The translations under genes were made by a program, and so were the position numbers. The notes beneath the pieces were generated by a model. That model did not search any database. It was not told where the DNA came from and saw only the letters and a list, made by a program, of their open reading frames with translations. From the NCBI RefSeq assembly GCF_009856355.1, contig NZ_WMEW01000001.1, positions 620,001-684,000 on the forward strand: a DNA stretch of 64,000 nucleotides, read 5' to 3'. The DNA comes from Halobacillus litoralis (GTDB taxonomy: Bacteria; Bacillota; Bacilli; Bacillales; Halobacillaceae). Positions 43,025-51,759 of this stretch are shown one piece after another; the stretch's first letter is position 1, and each line of letters opens with the position of its first letter.

Positions 43025-43043
43025 ATATACCTTAGGGGGTAAT
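43025..43043 (+). promoter_or_regulatory. CstR operator before the rhodanese-MBL gene
   Basis: ATACC-TTAGGG-GGTAAT (43027-43043) matches the cstR operator pattern, immediately upstream of the ATG at 43047, where it also covers the ribosome binding site. Confidence 0.65.
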
Positions 43044-43046
43044 AGG

Positions 43047-44177
43047 ATGACTGTGAAAACGATGACGGTAAAAGAAATCGCTCATAAAGTCCTGAACAAC
43101 GAAGAGCTGTTTCTATTGGACGTCCGAACAGAAGATGCCTATCAGGATTGGAAAATCGAAAGTGAGCATTTCACCTATTTGAATGTTCCTTATTTTGATT
43201 TACTGGACGGCGTTGATGAATGGATAAAACAGCTGCCCAAGGACCAGCCGATTGCTGTCGTCTGTGCCAAAGGCGGCTCTTCACAAATGGTTGCAGAGAT
43301 GCTTGTAGAGGAAGGATTGACTGACGTCTATTCCGTAGAAGGCGGAATGAAAGCCTGGAGTGAGCATCTCGAGCCAAGAAAAGTCAGTGATCTGAAGGAC
43401 GGCGGTGAACTGTATCAGTTCGTTCGTCTCGGAAAAGGGTGCCTTTCCTATATGGTCACTTCCGAAGGAGAAGCGGCCATCATTGATCCAGTGAGGATGA
43501 CCGGAGCCTATACAGATATGGCTGAGAAACTCGGGGTAACAATTACGAATGTCTTCGATACCCACCTTCATGCAGACCACATTTCAGGCGGTCGTACGCT
43601 TGCAGAGGAAACAGGAGCTGTTTACTGGCTGCCACCGGAAGATGCTGGTGATGTTGTATTCAACTATCAGCCGCTAAGGGACGCCGATCACGTCCAGATC
43701 GGTCACTCCAACATTGATATTCATGCCTTGTACTCACCAGGACACACGATCGGATCCACTTCTTTTGTCGTGGACGATACGTATCTGATGACGGGAGATA
43801 TTCTATTCATCGATTCCATCGGCCGTCCTGACCTGGCTGGAAAAGCCGAGGACTGGGTAGGGGACCTGCGCGAGACTCTATATACACGTTATAAGGAGCT
43901 CTCTGATGAACTCGTCGTCCTCCCCGCCCACTTTATGATTATGGACGAATTGAATGAAGACGGCACGGCAACAGAGAAGCTTGGAACTCTGTTTTCCCGG
44001 AACCACGGATTGAATATAGCTGATGAAGGTGAATTCCGCCGGATGGTCACAGAGAACCTGCCGCCGCAGCCAAACGCCTATCAGCAGATCCGTGAAACGA
44101 ATATGGGCAGAATCAGCCCTGACCATGAAGAACAGCGGGAGATGGAAATTGGTCCGAACCGCTGTGCTGTAAGATAA
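43047..44177 (+). CDS. Rhodanese-metallo-beta-lactamase fusion, persulfide dioxygenase-like
   Basis: 376 residues: N-terminal rhodanese (to about residue 110; L-D-V-R-T-E-D and Cys in V-V-C-A-K-G-G-S-S), then a metallo-beta-lactamase domain with T-H-L-H-A-D-H (about 175), H in S-P-G-H-T, D in T-G-D-I-L-F and P-A-H. This is the ETHE1-like persulfide dioxygenase type, oxidising glutathione- or low-molecular-weight-thiol persulfide to sulfite. The rhodanese comes first, the reverse of the usual dioxygenase-rhodanese order. It is the likely counterpart of CstB. Confidence 0.88.
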   Translation: MTVKTMTVKEIAHKVLNNEELFLLDVRTEDAYQDWKIESEHFTYLNVPYFDLLDGVDEWIKQLPKDQPIAVVCAKGGSSQMVAEMLVEEGLTDVYSVEGGMKAWSEHLEPRKVSDLKDGGELYQFVRLGKGCLSYMVTSEGEAAIIDPVRMTGAYTDMAEKLGVTITNVFDTHLHADHISGGRTLAEETGAVYWLPPEDAGDVVFNYQPLRDADHVQIGHSNIDIHALYSPGHTIGSTSFVVDDTYLMTGDILFIDSIGRPDLAGKAEDWVGDLRETLYTRYKELSDELVVLPAHFMIMDELNEDGTATEKLGTLFSRNHGLNIADEGEFRRMVTENLPPQPNAYQQIRETNMGRISPDHEEQREMEIGPNRCAVR

Positions 44178-44243
44178 ACCATTCTGACATGCGTCCGTCC
44201 ACTACGGGCGCATGGATCAACCACGAAATGAGGAGGAAATCAT

Positions 44244-44474
44244 ATGAACACAGAAAAAGTACTTGATGCGAAAGGCTTGGCCTGCCCTATGCCCATTGTA
44301 AAAACAAAGAAAGCTATGAAAGACGTCGAAGCTGGCGGGATTCTTGAAATTCACGCCACAGATAAAGGGGCGAAGAGCGATTTGACAGCATGGGCGAAAT
44401 CCAGCGGTCATGAACTGCTGAAACATGAAGAGGAAGACGGCGTATTCAAGTTCTGGATTCAAAAAGGCGAGTAA
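44244..44474 (+). CDS. TusA family sulfur carrier
   Basis: 76-residue TusA/SirA protein; sulfur-binding Cys in L-A-C-P-M-P-I-V-K-T-K-K. Very similar to the N-terminal half of the TusA-rhodanese fusion two genes upstream, suggesting duplication. AGGAGGAAA precedes the ATG. Confidence 0.93.
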   Translation: MNTEKVLDAKGLACPMPIVKTKKAMKDVEAGGILEIHATDKGAKSDLTAWAKSSGHELLKHEEEDGVFKFWIQKGE

Positions 44475-44508
44475 GCACGCTGGATGGATCATCGTATAAA
44501 AAATGCAG

Positions 44509-44535
44509 AGGGAACCGTTACAGGTTCCCTTTTTT
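44509..44535 (+). terminator. Internal terminator or attenuator
   Basis: AGGGAACC pairs with GGTTCCCT around 6 bases, followed by TTTTTT, between tusA and the TauE/SafE gene; it may reduce read-through to the exporter gene. Confidence 0.75.
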
Positions 44536-44550
44536 AAGGAGGTTACCCTC

Positions 44551-45327
44551 ATGGAATTTGGATTTATCCTAACGATTTTCCTTATTGGATTTGTGGGTTC
44601 CTATGTCTCGGGAATGCTGGGGATTGGAGGATCGATCATTAAATATCCAATGCTTCTCTACATCCCGTCCCTCGTCGGTTTTACCGCCTTCACTCCGCAT
44701 GAAGTTTCCGGCATCAGTGCAGTACAGGTCTTCTTCGCTACCATCGGCGGCGTTTGGGCTTATCGAAAAGGCGGATATTTAAACAAATCGTTGATTGTGT
44801 ACATGGGAATCAGCATTTTGATCGGAAGCTTTATAGGAGGATACGGTTCCCGCTTCATGCCGGAAGCCGGGATCAATCTTGTTTATGGAATTCTCGCTCT
44901 CACAGCTACGGTCATGATGTTTATTCCGAAAAATGGATTGGATGACCAGGAGATGGATGAAGTGACCTTTAACCGGCCCCTGGCCGCTGTACTGGCTTTG
45001 ATCGTCGGCATTGGAGCCGGGATCGTCGGTGCTGCCGGAGCATTCCTGCTCGTACCTATTATGCTCGTCGTCTTAAAGATTCCAACGAGAATGACGATCG
45101 CTTCTTCTTTGGCCATTACATTCATCTCATCCATCGGCGCAACGGTTGGGAAGGTGACGACCGGCCAGGTGGAATACGCTCCAGCTGCTATTATGATCGT
45201 GGCCAGTTTGTTCGCCGCACCCCTGGGGGCATCTGCTGGTAAAAAAGTGAACACGAAGATTCTCCAAACGATTCTTGCCGTTCTGATCTTCGCATCTACG
45301 GTAAAGATCTGGATGGACATCTTTTAA
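44551..45327 (+). CDS. TauE/SafE family sulfite/anion exporter
   Basis: 258-residue membrane protein with about eight hydrophobic segments, of the TauE/SafE family. N-terminal [17 protein letters not shown] and a second [13 protein letters not shown] are the repeated family signature. In cst-type operons such a protein exports sulfite made by persulfide dioxygenase. ATG 44551 follows AAGGAGG; the stop codon lies inside the duplicated target site of the adjacent mobile element. Confidence 0.88.
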   Translation: MEFGFILTIFLIGFVGSYVSGMLGIGGSIIKYPMLLYIPSLVGFTAFTPHEVSGISAVQVFFATIGGVWAYRKGGYLNKSLIVYMGISILIGSFIGGYGSRFMPEAGINLVYGILALTATVMMFIPKNGLDDQEMDEVTFNRPLAAVLALIVGIGAGIVGAAGAFLLVPIMLVVLKIPTRMTIASSLAITFISSIGATVGKVTTGQVEYAPAAIMIVASLFAAPLGASAGKKVNTKILQTILAVLIFASTVKIWMDIF

Positions 45328-45330
45328 AAA

Positions 45331-45729
45331 GGCTCTGTTATGGCTTGGTGTTGTTATTCAACATGTGAGCTCCTATCACCCCTTTCTGTCATGGGGTTTG
45401 TATGAGGCGGCCTTGGGAATGGCTCCCTTTCCGCGGGGTACCTTTATCCCACAGGAGTCCCGCCATTTCTAAGGCTGCCTCTTAAAGAAGAGTAGTTAGA
45501 AAGAATATAACCGAAGTCCGTTACACCACTACGAAAGGGATGACAGGGAAAAAGGAACAAGGTGAGACCCCGGAGAACGAAGTTCGAGGAGGCTCATCGT
45601 TCCCCGTGGAAAGCGGACGTTTTTCCCTGTCATCCCATGCTCTGGGCAAACAACGGATCGGCCCCCTGATTCCAGAGAGAGACGATTTAGTAATCGTTCA
45701 AAAGATCAACAACAGACTTTAACAGAGCT
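45331..45729. mobile_element. Non-autonomous inverted-repeat element, long copy
   Basis: 399 bases with ends GGCTCTGTTA and TAACAGAGCT, flanked by the direct repeat TTTAAAAA (8 bases; 9 if the adjoining T is counted) at 45323-45330 and 45730-45737. The ends and inner blocks match the element at 29142-29374 in reverse orientation; this copy has about 165 more inner bases. It inserted directly after the TauE/SafE stop codon and split that gene from its terminator. No transposase is encoded. It fills most of the 45328-45916 gap. Confidence 0.78.
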
Positions 45730-45732
45730 TTT

Positions 45733-45760
45733 AAAAAAGGACCCTCCCAGGTCCTTTTTT
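45733..45760 (+). terminator. Terminator displaced from the sulfur operon
   Basis: AAAAAAGGACC and GGTCCTTTTTT (45733-45743 with 45750-45760). It begins inside the duplicated target of the mobile element, so it was probably the original terminator of the TauE/SafE gene. Confidence 0.85.
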
Positions 45761-45881
45761 CATTTTTATCTTTACCCGCCCCTCTACCCCTGGAGGATTT
45801 CCAGGATGGAGGGCCGCCGCTTCTGGTACGTTACCGAAAACCTTTCTATATTTGATAACCTTCTTATACACAACTGGACAT

Positions 45882-45910
45882 AAAAACCCCTCTGCCTGAC
45901 AGCAGAGGGG
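45882..45910 (-). terminator. ltaS terminator
   Basis: CCCCTCTGC pairs with GCAGAGGGG around 6 bases, followed by TTTTT on the minus strand, just beyond the ltaS stop. Confidence 0.92.
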
Positions 45911-45916
45911 CGGGGG

Positions 45917-47827
45917 TTATTCTTCATTTGATTGGGATTGTTCATCTTCGGTCACCAATTCGGTTTCATCAAGATATCGAAGCAGGTCCCCGTACACGAT
46001 CGAATCAGACATTTCCAATTCTTCCTGGGCAGCGCTGAAGCCATCCTCACAGGCAGCTCCATCTTCTACTTCTTCTCCTGTTTCACGATCGTAGCATGTG
46101 CCTTGAATACCAACGTATTCTTCGTTGGCAAAGTTTCCGTCACGTGTGATCATCAGCTGGCGACGGTCTTCATCCAACAGATCATGACCGAATTGAACAG
46201 GGTTTTCATCTTCAATACCAAGAAGGTTCATAAGCGTCGGACGCAGATCAACCTGTCCGCCGACCGTATGATTCTCTTCAGGTTCGATGTCTTTTCCATA
46301 GATAAGGAAAGGAACACGTTGAAGCTGGAACTGTTCATACTCATTAATTTCTTTTCCGAGATACTCACCCATAGCTTCCTGGTGGTTCTCAGAAATGCCG
46401 AAGTGGTCTCCATAGATGACAAGGATGGTATCATCATAGAGCTCCGAGTTCTTGAAATCTTCCACGAATTTCTTCAATGCTTCATCCTGATAACGGATGG
46501 TTTGGAAGTAACGGTTTAATGTACCACTGCTCGTTTCCCCTTCTTCGATGAGTTTCAACTCTTCAGGAAGTGTGAACGGGTAGTGGTTGGTCAATGTAAT
46601 CATTTTAGAATAGAAAGGCTGATCCAGCTCTTTCATTTTGTTCAGGGAATCTTCGAAGAAGTATTCATCAAGATAGCCCCATCCGTGGGACTTCTCTGTT
46701 GTCACTTCATAGTCTTCCTTGGAATAGAATTCATCATACCCCAGGGAATCATACATGACGTTCCTGTTCCAGAACGTCTTATCGTTGGCATGCATGGAAT
46801 TGGTGAAGTATCCATTCTCTCCAAGTACGCTCGGCATCGCCTTATACTCGTTCCCGGAGTGCGTAAAGAACACAGCGCCGCGGTTCAGAGGATACAGGGA
46901 GTTCGCCAGTAGAAATTCTGAATCAGATGTACGTCCCTGTTTCACTTGATGGTAGAAGTTATCAAAATAGATGCCTTCTTCCTTAAGGTCGTTGAAGTAA
47001 GGAGTCAGCTCCTCGCCGTGCAGCGTATTATCCACTACAAAGGTCTGTGTACTTTCCAATGAAATGGCAATCACATTCTTGCCTTCAGCGGCACCTTCCA
47101 GTCTGTCACTGTCTTCTTTCTTGTTTTCGTTCAAATAGTTGATGACCGGGACAAGCTCATTACTGTCCGCCAGGGTCTTCTTCATTTCTGTCTTACCTTG
47201 AAGAACAATATCATACATGTGGTAGTTTAATACACCAATGTATTTGACGAGCATATTGCGGTCAAATGTCCGTTCAAGTAAATCCGTACGTTCTGTCTCC
47301 GCCCATTGAAGGTTTACAATGAACAGGGGAATAGCAACGATGGCCAGAACAATCCCTTCCGGCCGTTTCGGTGTGAACGCCTGGAAGCGGGAAGGTTTGA
47401 GATAAAACAGCAGGAAGCCTGCAGCAATGACATCAACGAACAACCATAAGTCAGCAGGACTTATAATCGTCGTGATACTTCCACCAAGATCAGCGAGGTT
47501 GGCTACCTGATTTAACATCGGAATGGTTATGAAATCATTGTATTCACGATAAAACAACACATTCACATAAAGCAGGATGGAACCTAAAATGTAGGCAGCA
47601 AACATCCCGCGCCGGCGTGCAAGCAGAATTCCAACTCCGAACAATAGGAATATACTGCTGAGCGGGTTGAAGGCCAGAATATTCGCCTCATTGGCGTTCT
47701 CCACGCCCAATGTGAAAATGTTGGTTTGAATATAATACATCTTCAACCAGAAGAGACCAATCACTAAGGCATAGACTAATAGTTTCAGTCCGGTTTTTTT
47801 GTTTATATATTTATTTCCTGTAAACAT
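45917..47827 (-). CDS. ltaS: Lipoteichoic acid synthase
   Basis: Polymerises glycerol phosphate from phosphatidylglycerol on the outer membrane face. 636 residues: five N-terminal transmembrane helices (to about 190) and an extracellular sulfatase-like domain with metal-binding Glu in I-S-L-E-S-T-Q, the nucleophilic Thr in Q-G-R-T-S-D-S-E (about 306), and Y-G-D-H-F-G. The acidic C-terminal tail (E/D/S/Q-rich) is consistent with a halophile. CGGAGG precedes the ATG. Bacillaceae often carry several LtaS paralogues (YfnI, YqgS); which one this is cannot be told. Confidence 0.93.
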   Translation of the reverse strand: MFTGNKYINKKTGLKLLVYALVIGLFWLKMYYIQTNIFTLGVENANEANILAFNPLSSIFLLFGVGILLARRRGMFAAYILGSILLYVNVLFYREYNDFITIPMLNQVANLADLGGSITTIISPADLWLFVDVIAAGFLLFYLKPSRFQAFTPKRPEGIVLAIVAIPLFIVNLQWAETERTDLLERTFDRNMLVKYIGVLNYHMYDIVLQGKTEMKKTLADSNELVPVINYLNENKKEDSDRLEGAAEGKNVIAISLESTQTFVVDNTLHGEELTPYFNDLKEEGIYFDNFYHQVKQGRTSDSEFLLANSLYPLNRGAVFFTHSGNEYKAMPSVLGENGYFTNSMHANDKTFWNRNVMYDSLGYDEFYSKEDYEVTTEKSHGWGYLDEYFFEDSLNKMKELDQPFYSKMITLTNHYPFTLPEELKLIEEGETSSGTLNRYFQTIRYQDEALKKFVEDFKNSELYDDTILVIYGDHFGISENHQEAMGEYLGKEINEYEQFQLQRVPFLIYGKDIEPEENHTVGGQVDLRPTLMNLLGIEDENPVQFGHDLLDEDRRQLMITRDGNFANEEYVGIQGTCYDRETGEEVEDGAACEDGFSAAQEELEMSDSIVYGDLLRYLDETELVTEDEQSQSNEE

Positions 47828-48038
47828 TGTAAAACCTCCGTTAATTTTACATTACCCTATTTTAACTCATCTTATTTCATTTTTGTACCATTAAAGCGAT
47901 AGTTTTAAAACTCTGACACATTTACCCTTGTTTTATTACAGGTTTGTCATAGAAAAATGAACCTCTTGGCCTATGACCCTGAAAAATTACTATTCAACAA
48001 GTTATTTTTCATAGTTTGTAATCTTCTCCCTTCATTTG

Positions 48039-48066
48039 TGTTAACCTTTTATATAATCAGTTAACA
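48039..48066 (+). promoter_or_regulatory. BirA operator before bioY
   Basis: TGTTAAC (48039-48045) and GTTAACA (48060-48066) form a perfect inverted repeat with a 14-base centre that contains TATAAT (48052-48057), 18 bases before the bioY start. This matches the Gram-positive BirA operator, so biotin should repress the gene. Confidence 0.9.
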
Positions 48067-48083
48067 AAATGGAGGTCATGTTT

Positions 48084-48656
48084 ATGTCTGAAGAAAGCAG
48101 AAAGCTTCGTTTTTTGTTGAATAGTGCCATATTCGCTGCATTGACGGCCATTATGGCTCAAGTTGAAATCCCACTGCCTGTTGTGCCGATCAGCGGCCAG
48201 ACGCTTGCCGTCGGTTTAACCGCCACCATTCTCGGAAGCCGTCAGGGCGCAGCAGCTATGGTTGGGTACATGGCTCTCGGGGCTGTAGGACTTCCTGTAT
48301 TTGCAGGATTCAGCGGTGGTCCTCAGATTCTTGCCGGACCGACCGGAGGCTACATATTCGGATTCATAATCAGTGCCTTTATAACCGGCTGTATTCTCGA
48401 AAAAACCGCTTTTAACTTAGGCTGGGCGATGGCAGCGAATACGGCCGGTATGGTGGTTACTCTTCTATGTGGAACTCTGCAGCTGAAATTCGTACTCGAT
48501 TTAAGCTGGACGGCGGCACTCGCCACCGGTATCTATCCATTTATCGCCGTCGGCTTGATCAAGGCTTTTCTAGCCTCATGGCTGGGCATTACAGTTCGAA
48601 AAAGACTGGTAGCCGGGCAGTTCATTAAACAATCAGCACCAAAGAAGGCCTCCTAG
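48084..48656 (+). CDS. bioY: Biotin ECF transporter S component
   Basis: Membrane protein of 190 residues, six hydrophobic segments, with the BioY hallmarks: A-L-T-A-I-M-A-Q-V-E-I-P-L-P-x-V-P-I-S-G-Q-T-L and G-P-T-G-G-Y-I-F-G-F. It captures biotin for an ECF or stand-alone uptake system. ATG 48084 is seven bases after GGAGGT; ATGs at 48069 and 48078 are badly spaced. Controlled by the BirA-type operator. Confidence 0.95.
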   Translation: MSEESRKLRFLLNSAIFAALTAIMAQVEIPLPVVPISGQTLAVGLTATILGSRQGAAAMVGYMALGAVGLPVFAGFSGGPQILAGPTGGYIFGFIISAFITGCILEKTAFNLGWAMAANTAGMVVTLLCGTLQLKFVLDLSWTAALATGIYPFIAVGLIKAFLASWLGITVRKRLVAGQFIKQSAPKKAS

Positions 48657-48731
48657 TTCTATTGCCCGGGAAATAAGGCCGGCTCATAATTCTCTTACCT
48701 TCCGGGAAGCCTATTCCTGGAGGTGATTGAT

Positions 48732-48989
48732 CTGAATCCTTATTTATGCCCGGGATGCAAAACAAACCGCTCACGTTTTAACGTGATTGAGCAGCAGTCG
48801 ATGCCGGTCAAGATGGACCCTGAGACGGGAGAGAGGCAGCCATCCTATACTTCAGAAACTATGGATGTATTCCATCTCGCTTATCAAGGCCCCGCCATAA
48901 AGGTCCAGTGCGGAGCTTGTGGTTTAATCGAAGATGAAGCATCTTTCATTGCATTTGCTGAACACCAGCGTATGAACGGAACCCCCTGA
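48732..48989 (+). CDS. Small zinc-ribbon protein of unknown function
   Basis: An 85-residue protein with two Cys-x-x-Cys knuckles (P-G-C preceded by C at the start: C-P-G-C, and C-G-A-C near residue 60), indicating a zinc ribbon. I do not recognise the family. A strong GGAGG at 48718-48722 favours the CTG at 48732 as start; the GTG at 48723 directly abuts it. The two codons are in the same frame, so only the first three residues are in doubt. Confidence 0.7.
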   Translation: MNPYLCPGCKTNRSRFNVIEQQSMPVKMDPETGERQPSYTSETMDVFHLAYQGPAIKVQCGACGLIEDEASFIAFAEHQRMNGTP

Positions 48990-49013
48990 ACAGGATCAGA
49001 GGGTTCTTTTTTT
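48979..49013. terminator. Bidirectional terminator
   Basis: GAACCCCCTGA (48979-48989) pairs with TCAGAGGGTTC (48996-49006), T-run on the plus strand; it covers the stops of the small zinc protein and the convergent ABC permease. Confidence 0.8.
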
Positions 49014-50375
49014 ACGCATCCATAAACTGAACCTGCCACGCGTGAAGGAAAAGGCCGGGATCAAAGCAGCGGAAACCGGATGAATCATGACGGCAGTTGT
49101 GAACACATACCCCGCCAATCGAGTCCAGGAAGCTGGGTAAAAGGATTCTTCATTCACTTTTTTCATCTCTTCCAACACCTTCTCTTTCAAATCATATCCC
49201 ACCCAAAGAGAGACGGCCAAAGCCTGTATACAGGAAGAAAAAAAAGGAAAACCCAGCATCATCTGAATAACGAGGACGGCACATGCATAAATGAGCAGGC
49301 AGCACTTCACCCATTTCACATAAACAAGAGCCAGAGCCTCATCCTCAACGGGAATATACCGAAATACGGTCGGCTGCTTGAAGAAGTTATGAAAAATGCC
49401 GGACGCCACTTCGATGAAAATGAAAACAGCCAGCGGGACCGTCAAAAACCTCATCCAGTCCACTTGAAGAGGAACCACTACAATAATAAGAACCCCCGCC
49501 ACGATCGTGGATACCAGATAGTTGTAGGATTCCTTCCCATGAGACAGCCAGATGCGGTCATACATACGTTTCGGATAAAACCAGCTGTCCCTCATTTTAC
49601 GGGCAGCTGCTGTAAATCGTTTTGGAGGTCTTACAGCGACATTCGTCACCTGGTTCACGAGCCAGAGGTTCCAAACCTTTGCATCATTCCGTTCCGCTAT
49701 CTTCCCCCATGATGGTTCATAAAAGTACAAGGAAGCAGTCGCAGCCGCCGTAACCCAGGCAGCCCCACCGATGATCATCCACGGCAGGAAGCCGGCAGTA
49801 TAGACGGATGTCAGGACGGTTCCCCCCATACTGACCAGCAGCAGCTTGATATACCACGGCGTGCTGTATAGTCTCCACTGAATCCATACTTCAAACAGCA
49901 GACTGCACCCATAAATGAAGAAAAATAAAAACGTAAAAGAAAGGGATAAAGGCGTTAACATGCCGGCAGCTGTCAAAACCAGGGCTGACAGGAACAGACT
50001 TTTACCTGCCTTTTCCATATATAAATAAAACAAGATCTCCCGCCTTGAATGAGGCAGGAGGCTGAGGTGAAGTTCTGAGGAAGAGAATGGGAGAGCTGAA
50101 TCCCTGAAACCTGCGATACAGGCTCTCACCCATAAAGCCATAGGTAAAAAAGGGAGATAGGTTGAAGCCCGGTCCTCCCATTCATGGAAAAGCGGGGTGA
50201 AATCTTTCATCCAATCATAGCTGATCAGGAGTAATACGACAGCCATGACCGCGGCATAAAGAAATACAACCGGGTCATACAACGTCTTGAACGATTTCTT
50301 ATATAGAAGCATCTTCTTCTGCAGACGACTCCGTTTCAATGTATGAAAAGCCTGCCAGCTCTCTGCTCCCATCAT
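48996..50375 (-). CDS. ABC-2 type transporter permease (EcsB-like)
   Basis: 459-residue membrane protein with about ten hydrophobic segments, the permease partner of the ATPase gene upstream, with which it overlaps (ATGA). The S-S-S-E-L-H-L-S-L-L-P-H-S-R-R-E-I segment resembles the region after the second helix in EcsB, the permease of the Bacillus Ecs transporter that affects secretion and intramembrane proteolysis. The resemblance is moderate; another ABC-2 export permease is possible. Confidence 0.72.
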   Translation of the reverse strand: MMGAESWQAFHTLKRSRLQKKMLLYKKSFKTLYDPVVFLYAAVMAVVLLLISYDWMKDFTPLFHEWEDRASTYLPFLPMALWVRACIAGFRDSALPFSSSELHLSLLPHSRREILFYLYMEKAGKSLFLSALVLTAAGMLTPLSLSFTFLFFFIYGCSLLFEVWIQWRLYSTPWYIKLLLVSMGGTVLTSVYTAGFLPWMIIGGAAWVTAAATASLYFYEPSWGKIAERNDAKVWNLWLVNQVTNVAVRPPKRFTAAARKMRDSWFYPKRMYDRIWLSHGKESYNYLVSTIVAGVLIIVVVPLQVDWMRFLTVPLAVFIFIEVASGIFHNFFKQPTVFRYIPVEDEALALVYVKWVKCCLLIYACAVLVIQMMLGFPFFSSCIQALAVSLWVGYDLKEKVLEEMKKVNEESFYPASWTRLAGYVFTTAVMIHPVSAALIPAFSFTRGRFSLWMRKKRTL

Positions 50376-51061
50376 TGGTCTTTCCTTCTTTCCAGCATTT
50401 CAAAAAATTCCACTGGACCATAGGAGGAAACCGAACCATTCTTCAGCATGACATAGGTATCTGCCAGGGTCTTCACCTTTTCCAGCTGATGGGTGGTCAG
50501 GACAATCGTCATGCCCTCTTCTTTTTTACGGTTCAACTCTTCTTCTAAAAATTTACCCGCATACACGTCCAGCCCCATGAAGGGTTCATCGATAAACAAA
50601 ACCGGCACAACAGGAAGCAGGGCGCAGATTGTTTGGACTTTCTGCCGCATTCCTTTGGATAACGCTTCTGGATATTCATCTTTCTTATCAGTAATTTCAA
50701 AGGCATCCATATACCTTTCGATCCTGGATGCAAAGGTTTCACGATCGATGGAGTAGCTTTGTTTATATAGATCAAAATGCTGAAGCGTGGTTAACTCGCT
50801 GAATAAAAGCGGCTCCTCCGGTATATAACTGAACATACGTTTATAGCCTTTCAAATGGTCATCTATATTTTCCTGATGGATGGCAATCGACCCCGATTGT
50901 TTATCTCTCATGCCAATCATCGTTTTCATTAACGTGGATTTTCCAGCACCATTATGACCGACCAGAGCAAGGATTTCTCCCCTTCCGGCCTCGAGACTTA
51001 CGTCATGCAGGATCTGTGCCCCACCAATTTCCACCGAACACCCCTCTACACGAAGCACCAT
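50372..51061 (-). CDS. ABC transporter ATP-binding protein (EcsA-like)
   Basis: 229-residue ATPase: Walker A G-H-N-G-A-G-K-S-T, Walker B V-L-F-I-D-E-P-F, switch T-T-H-Q-L-E-K. The signature reads L-S-K-G-M-R-Q-K instead of L-S-G-G-Q, a form common in EcsA- and CcmA-like export ATPases. ATG 51061 follows GAGGAGGG by six bases. It forms an operon with the ABC-2 permease. Confidence 0.9.
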   Translation of the reverse strand: MVLRVEGCSVEIGGAQILHDVSLEAGRGEILALVGHNGAGKSTLMKTMIGMRDKQSGSIAIHQENIDDHLKGYKRMFSYIPEEPLLFSELTTLQHFDLYKQSYSIDRETFASRIERYMDAFEITDKKDEYPEALSKGMRQKVQTICALLPVVPVLFIDEPFMGLDVYAGKFLEEELNRKKEEGMTIVLTTHQLEKVKTLADTYVMLKNGSVSSYGPVEFFEMLERRKDQ

Positions 51062-51118
51062 GTTCATCCCTCCTCATGTATAGGTTTACGTATTTTTCCA
51101 ATTAAAAGTTTCAAAAAA

Positions 51119-51153
51119 AATAAGCCCTCTCCTGTTTGAAGAGCGGGCTTATC
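51119..51153 (-). terminator. Terminator of the parM operon
   Basis: AATAAGCCC..CTC pairs with GAG..GGGCTTAT around 9 bases, then eight Ts on the minus strand, right after the parR-like stop. Confidence 0.9.
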
Positions 51154-51154
51154 C

Positions 51155-51748
51155 TTATTGATTCATTCTAGAAAGAAAATCGCCGAGCAGGTCATCATCA
51201 TTTTCCTCTTCTTCTGTCGATGATTCCACATCACGCAGATCATCCTGGAACTGATCAAGGTCCAGTCCATCCAAGTCATCATCACCGGTTGTAACCAGTT
51301 CCGGCACCTCTTTTTCTTCTTCCTCTCCCTCAGGAATAACAGGGGTTTGAGGTTCATCGGCTGCAGCCGTTTCTTCCTGCAGATACAGAGCTTCGTCGAT
51401 ATCATACGCACGGCTGTTCAGGGAAGCCAGAAGTGTGGTGGCACGGACAGGATCCATGATGAGCTGATGAAGGATACTGCCGATCAATGCTTCAGAGTGT
51501 TCATGCTTCATCCAGTTTCTCTGCTCTTTCGACAAGGCTTTCGGAAGGGGGACGGTGATCGTTTCTTTATCCTTGGAAAGAGATTCATTCACTCCGTCCA
51601 TAACGAACTGAGCGATGCGGCTGGAAAAATTACGCCGTTCCGTCTCTTTCAAATGCGTCAATTGTTTTAATAAATGATCCGGAGTGTCCGAGGGGACACG
51701 AAATGTAATCGACTGCCCCCGTTCGACACTTTTTCTAGATGAACTCAT
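51155..51748 (-). CDS. ParR-like ribbon-helix-helix candidate
   Basis: 197 residues. The N-terminal part has R-G-Q-S-I-T-F-R-V-P (a beta strand of RHH type) followed by two predicted helices around L-L-K-Q-L-T-H-L-K and R-N-F-S-S-R-I-A-Q-F-V, the layout of ParR/RHH DNA-binding domains. The last ~70 residues are extremely acidic. It follows the actin-like gene by 11 bases with its own AAGGTGAT site, the usual parR position. ParR binds the centromere and docks on ParM filament ends. I infer the role from fold hints and order, as family-level sequence matches cannot be tested here. Confidence 0.65.
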   Translation of the reverse strand: MSSSRKSVERGQSITFRVPSDTPDHLLKQLTHLKETERRNFSSRIAQFVMDGVNESLSKDKETITVPLPKALSKEQRNWMKHEHSEALIGSILHQLIMDPVRATTLLASLNSRAYDIDEALYLQEETAAADEPQTPVIPEGEEEEKEVPELVTTGDDDLDGLDLDQFQDDLRDVESSTEEEENDDDLLGDFLSRMNQ

Positions 51749-51759
51749 GAAAAATCACC

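Noticed and set aside
45540..45722. 60-codon open frame inside the long mobile element
   Set aside because: Composition follows the repeat, and the short copy of the element deletes part of it; not a transposase.
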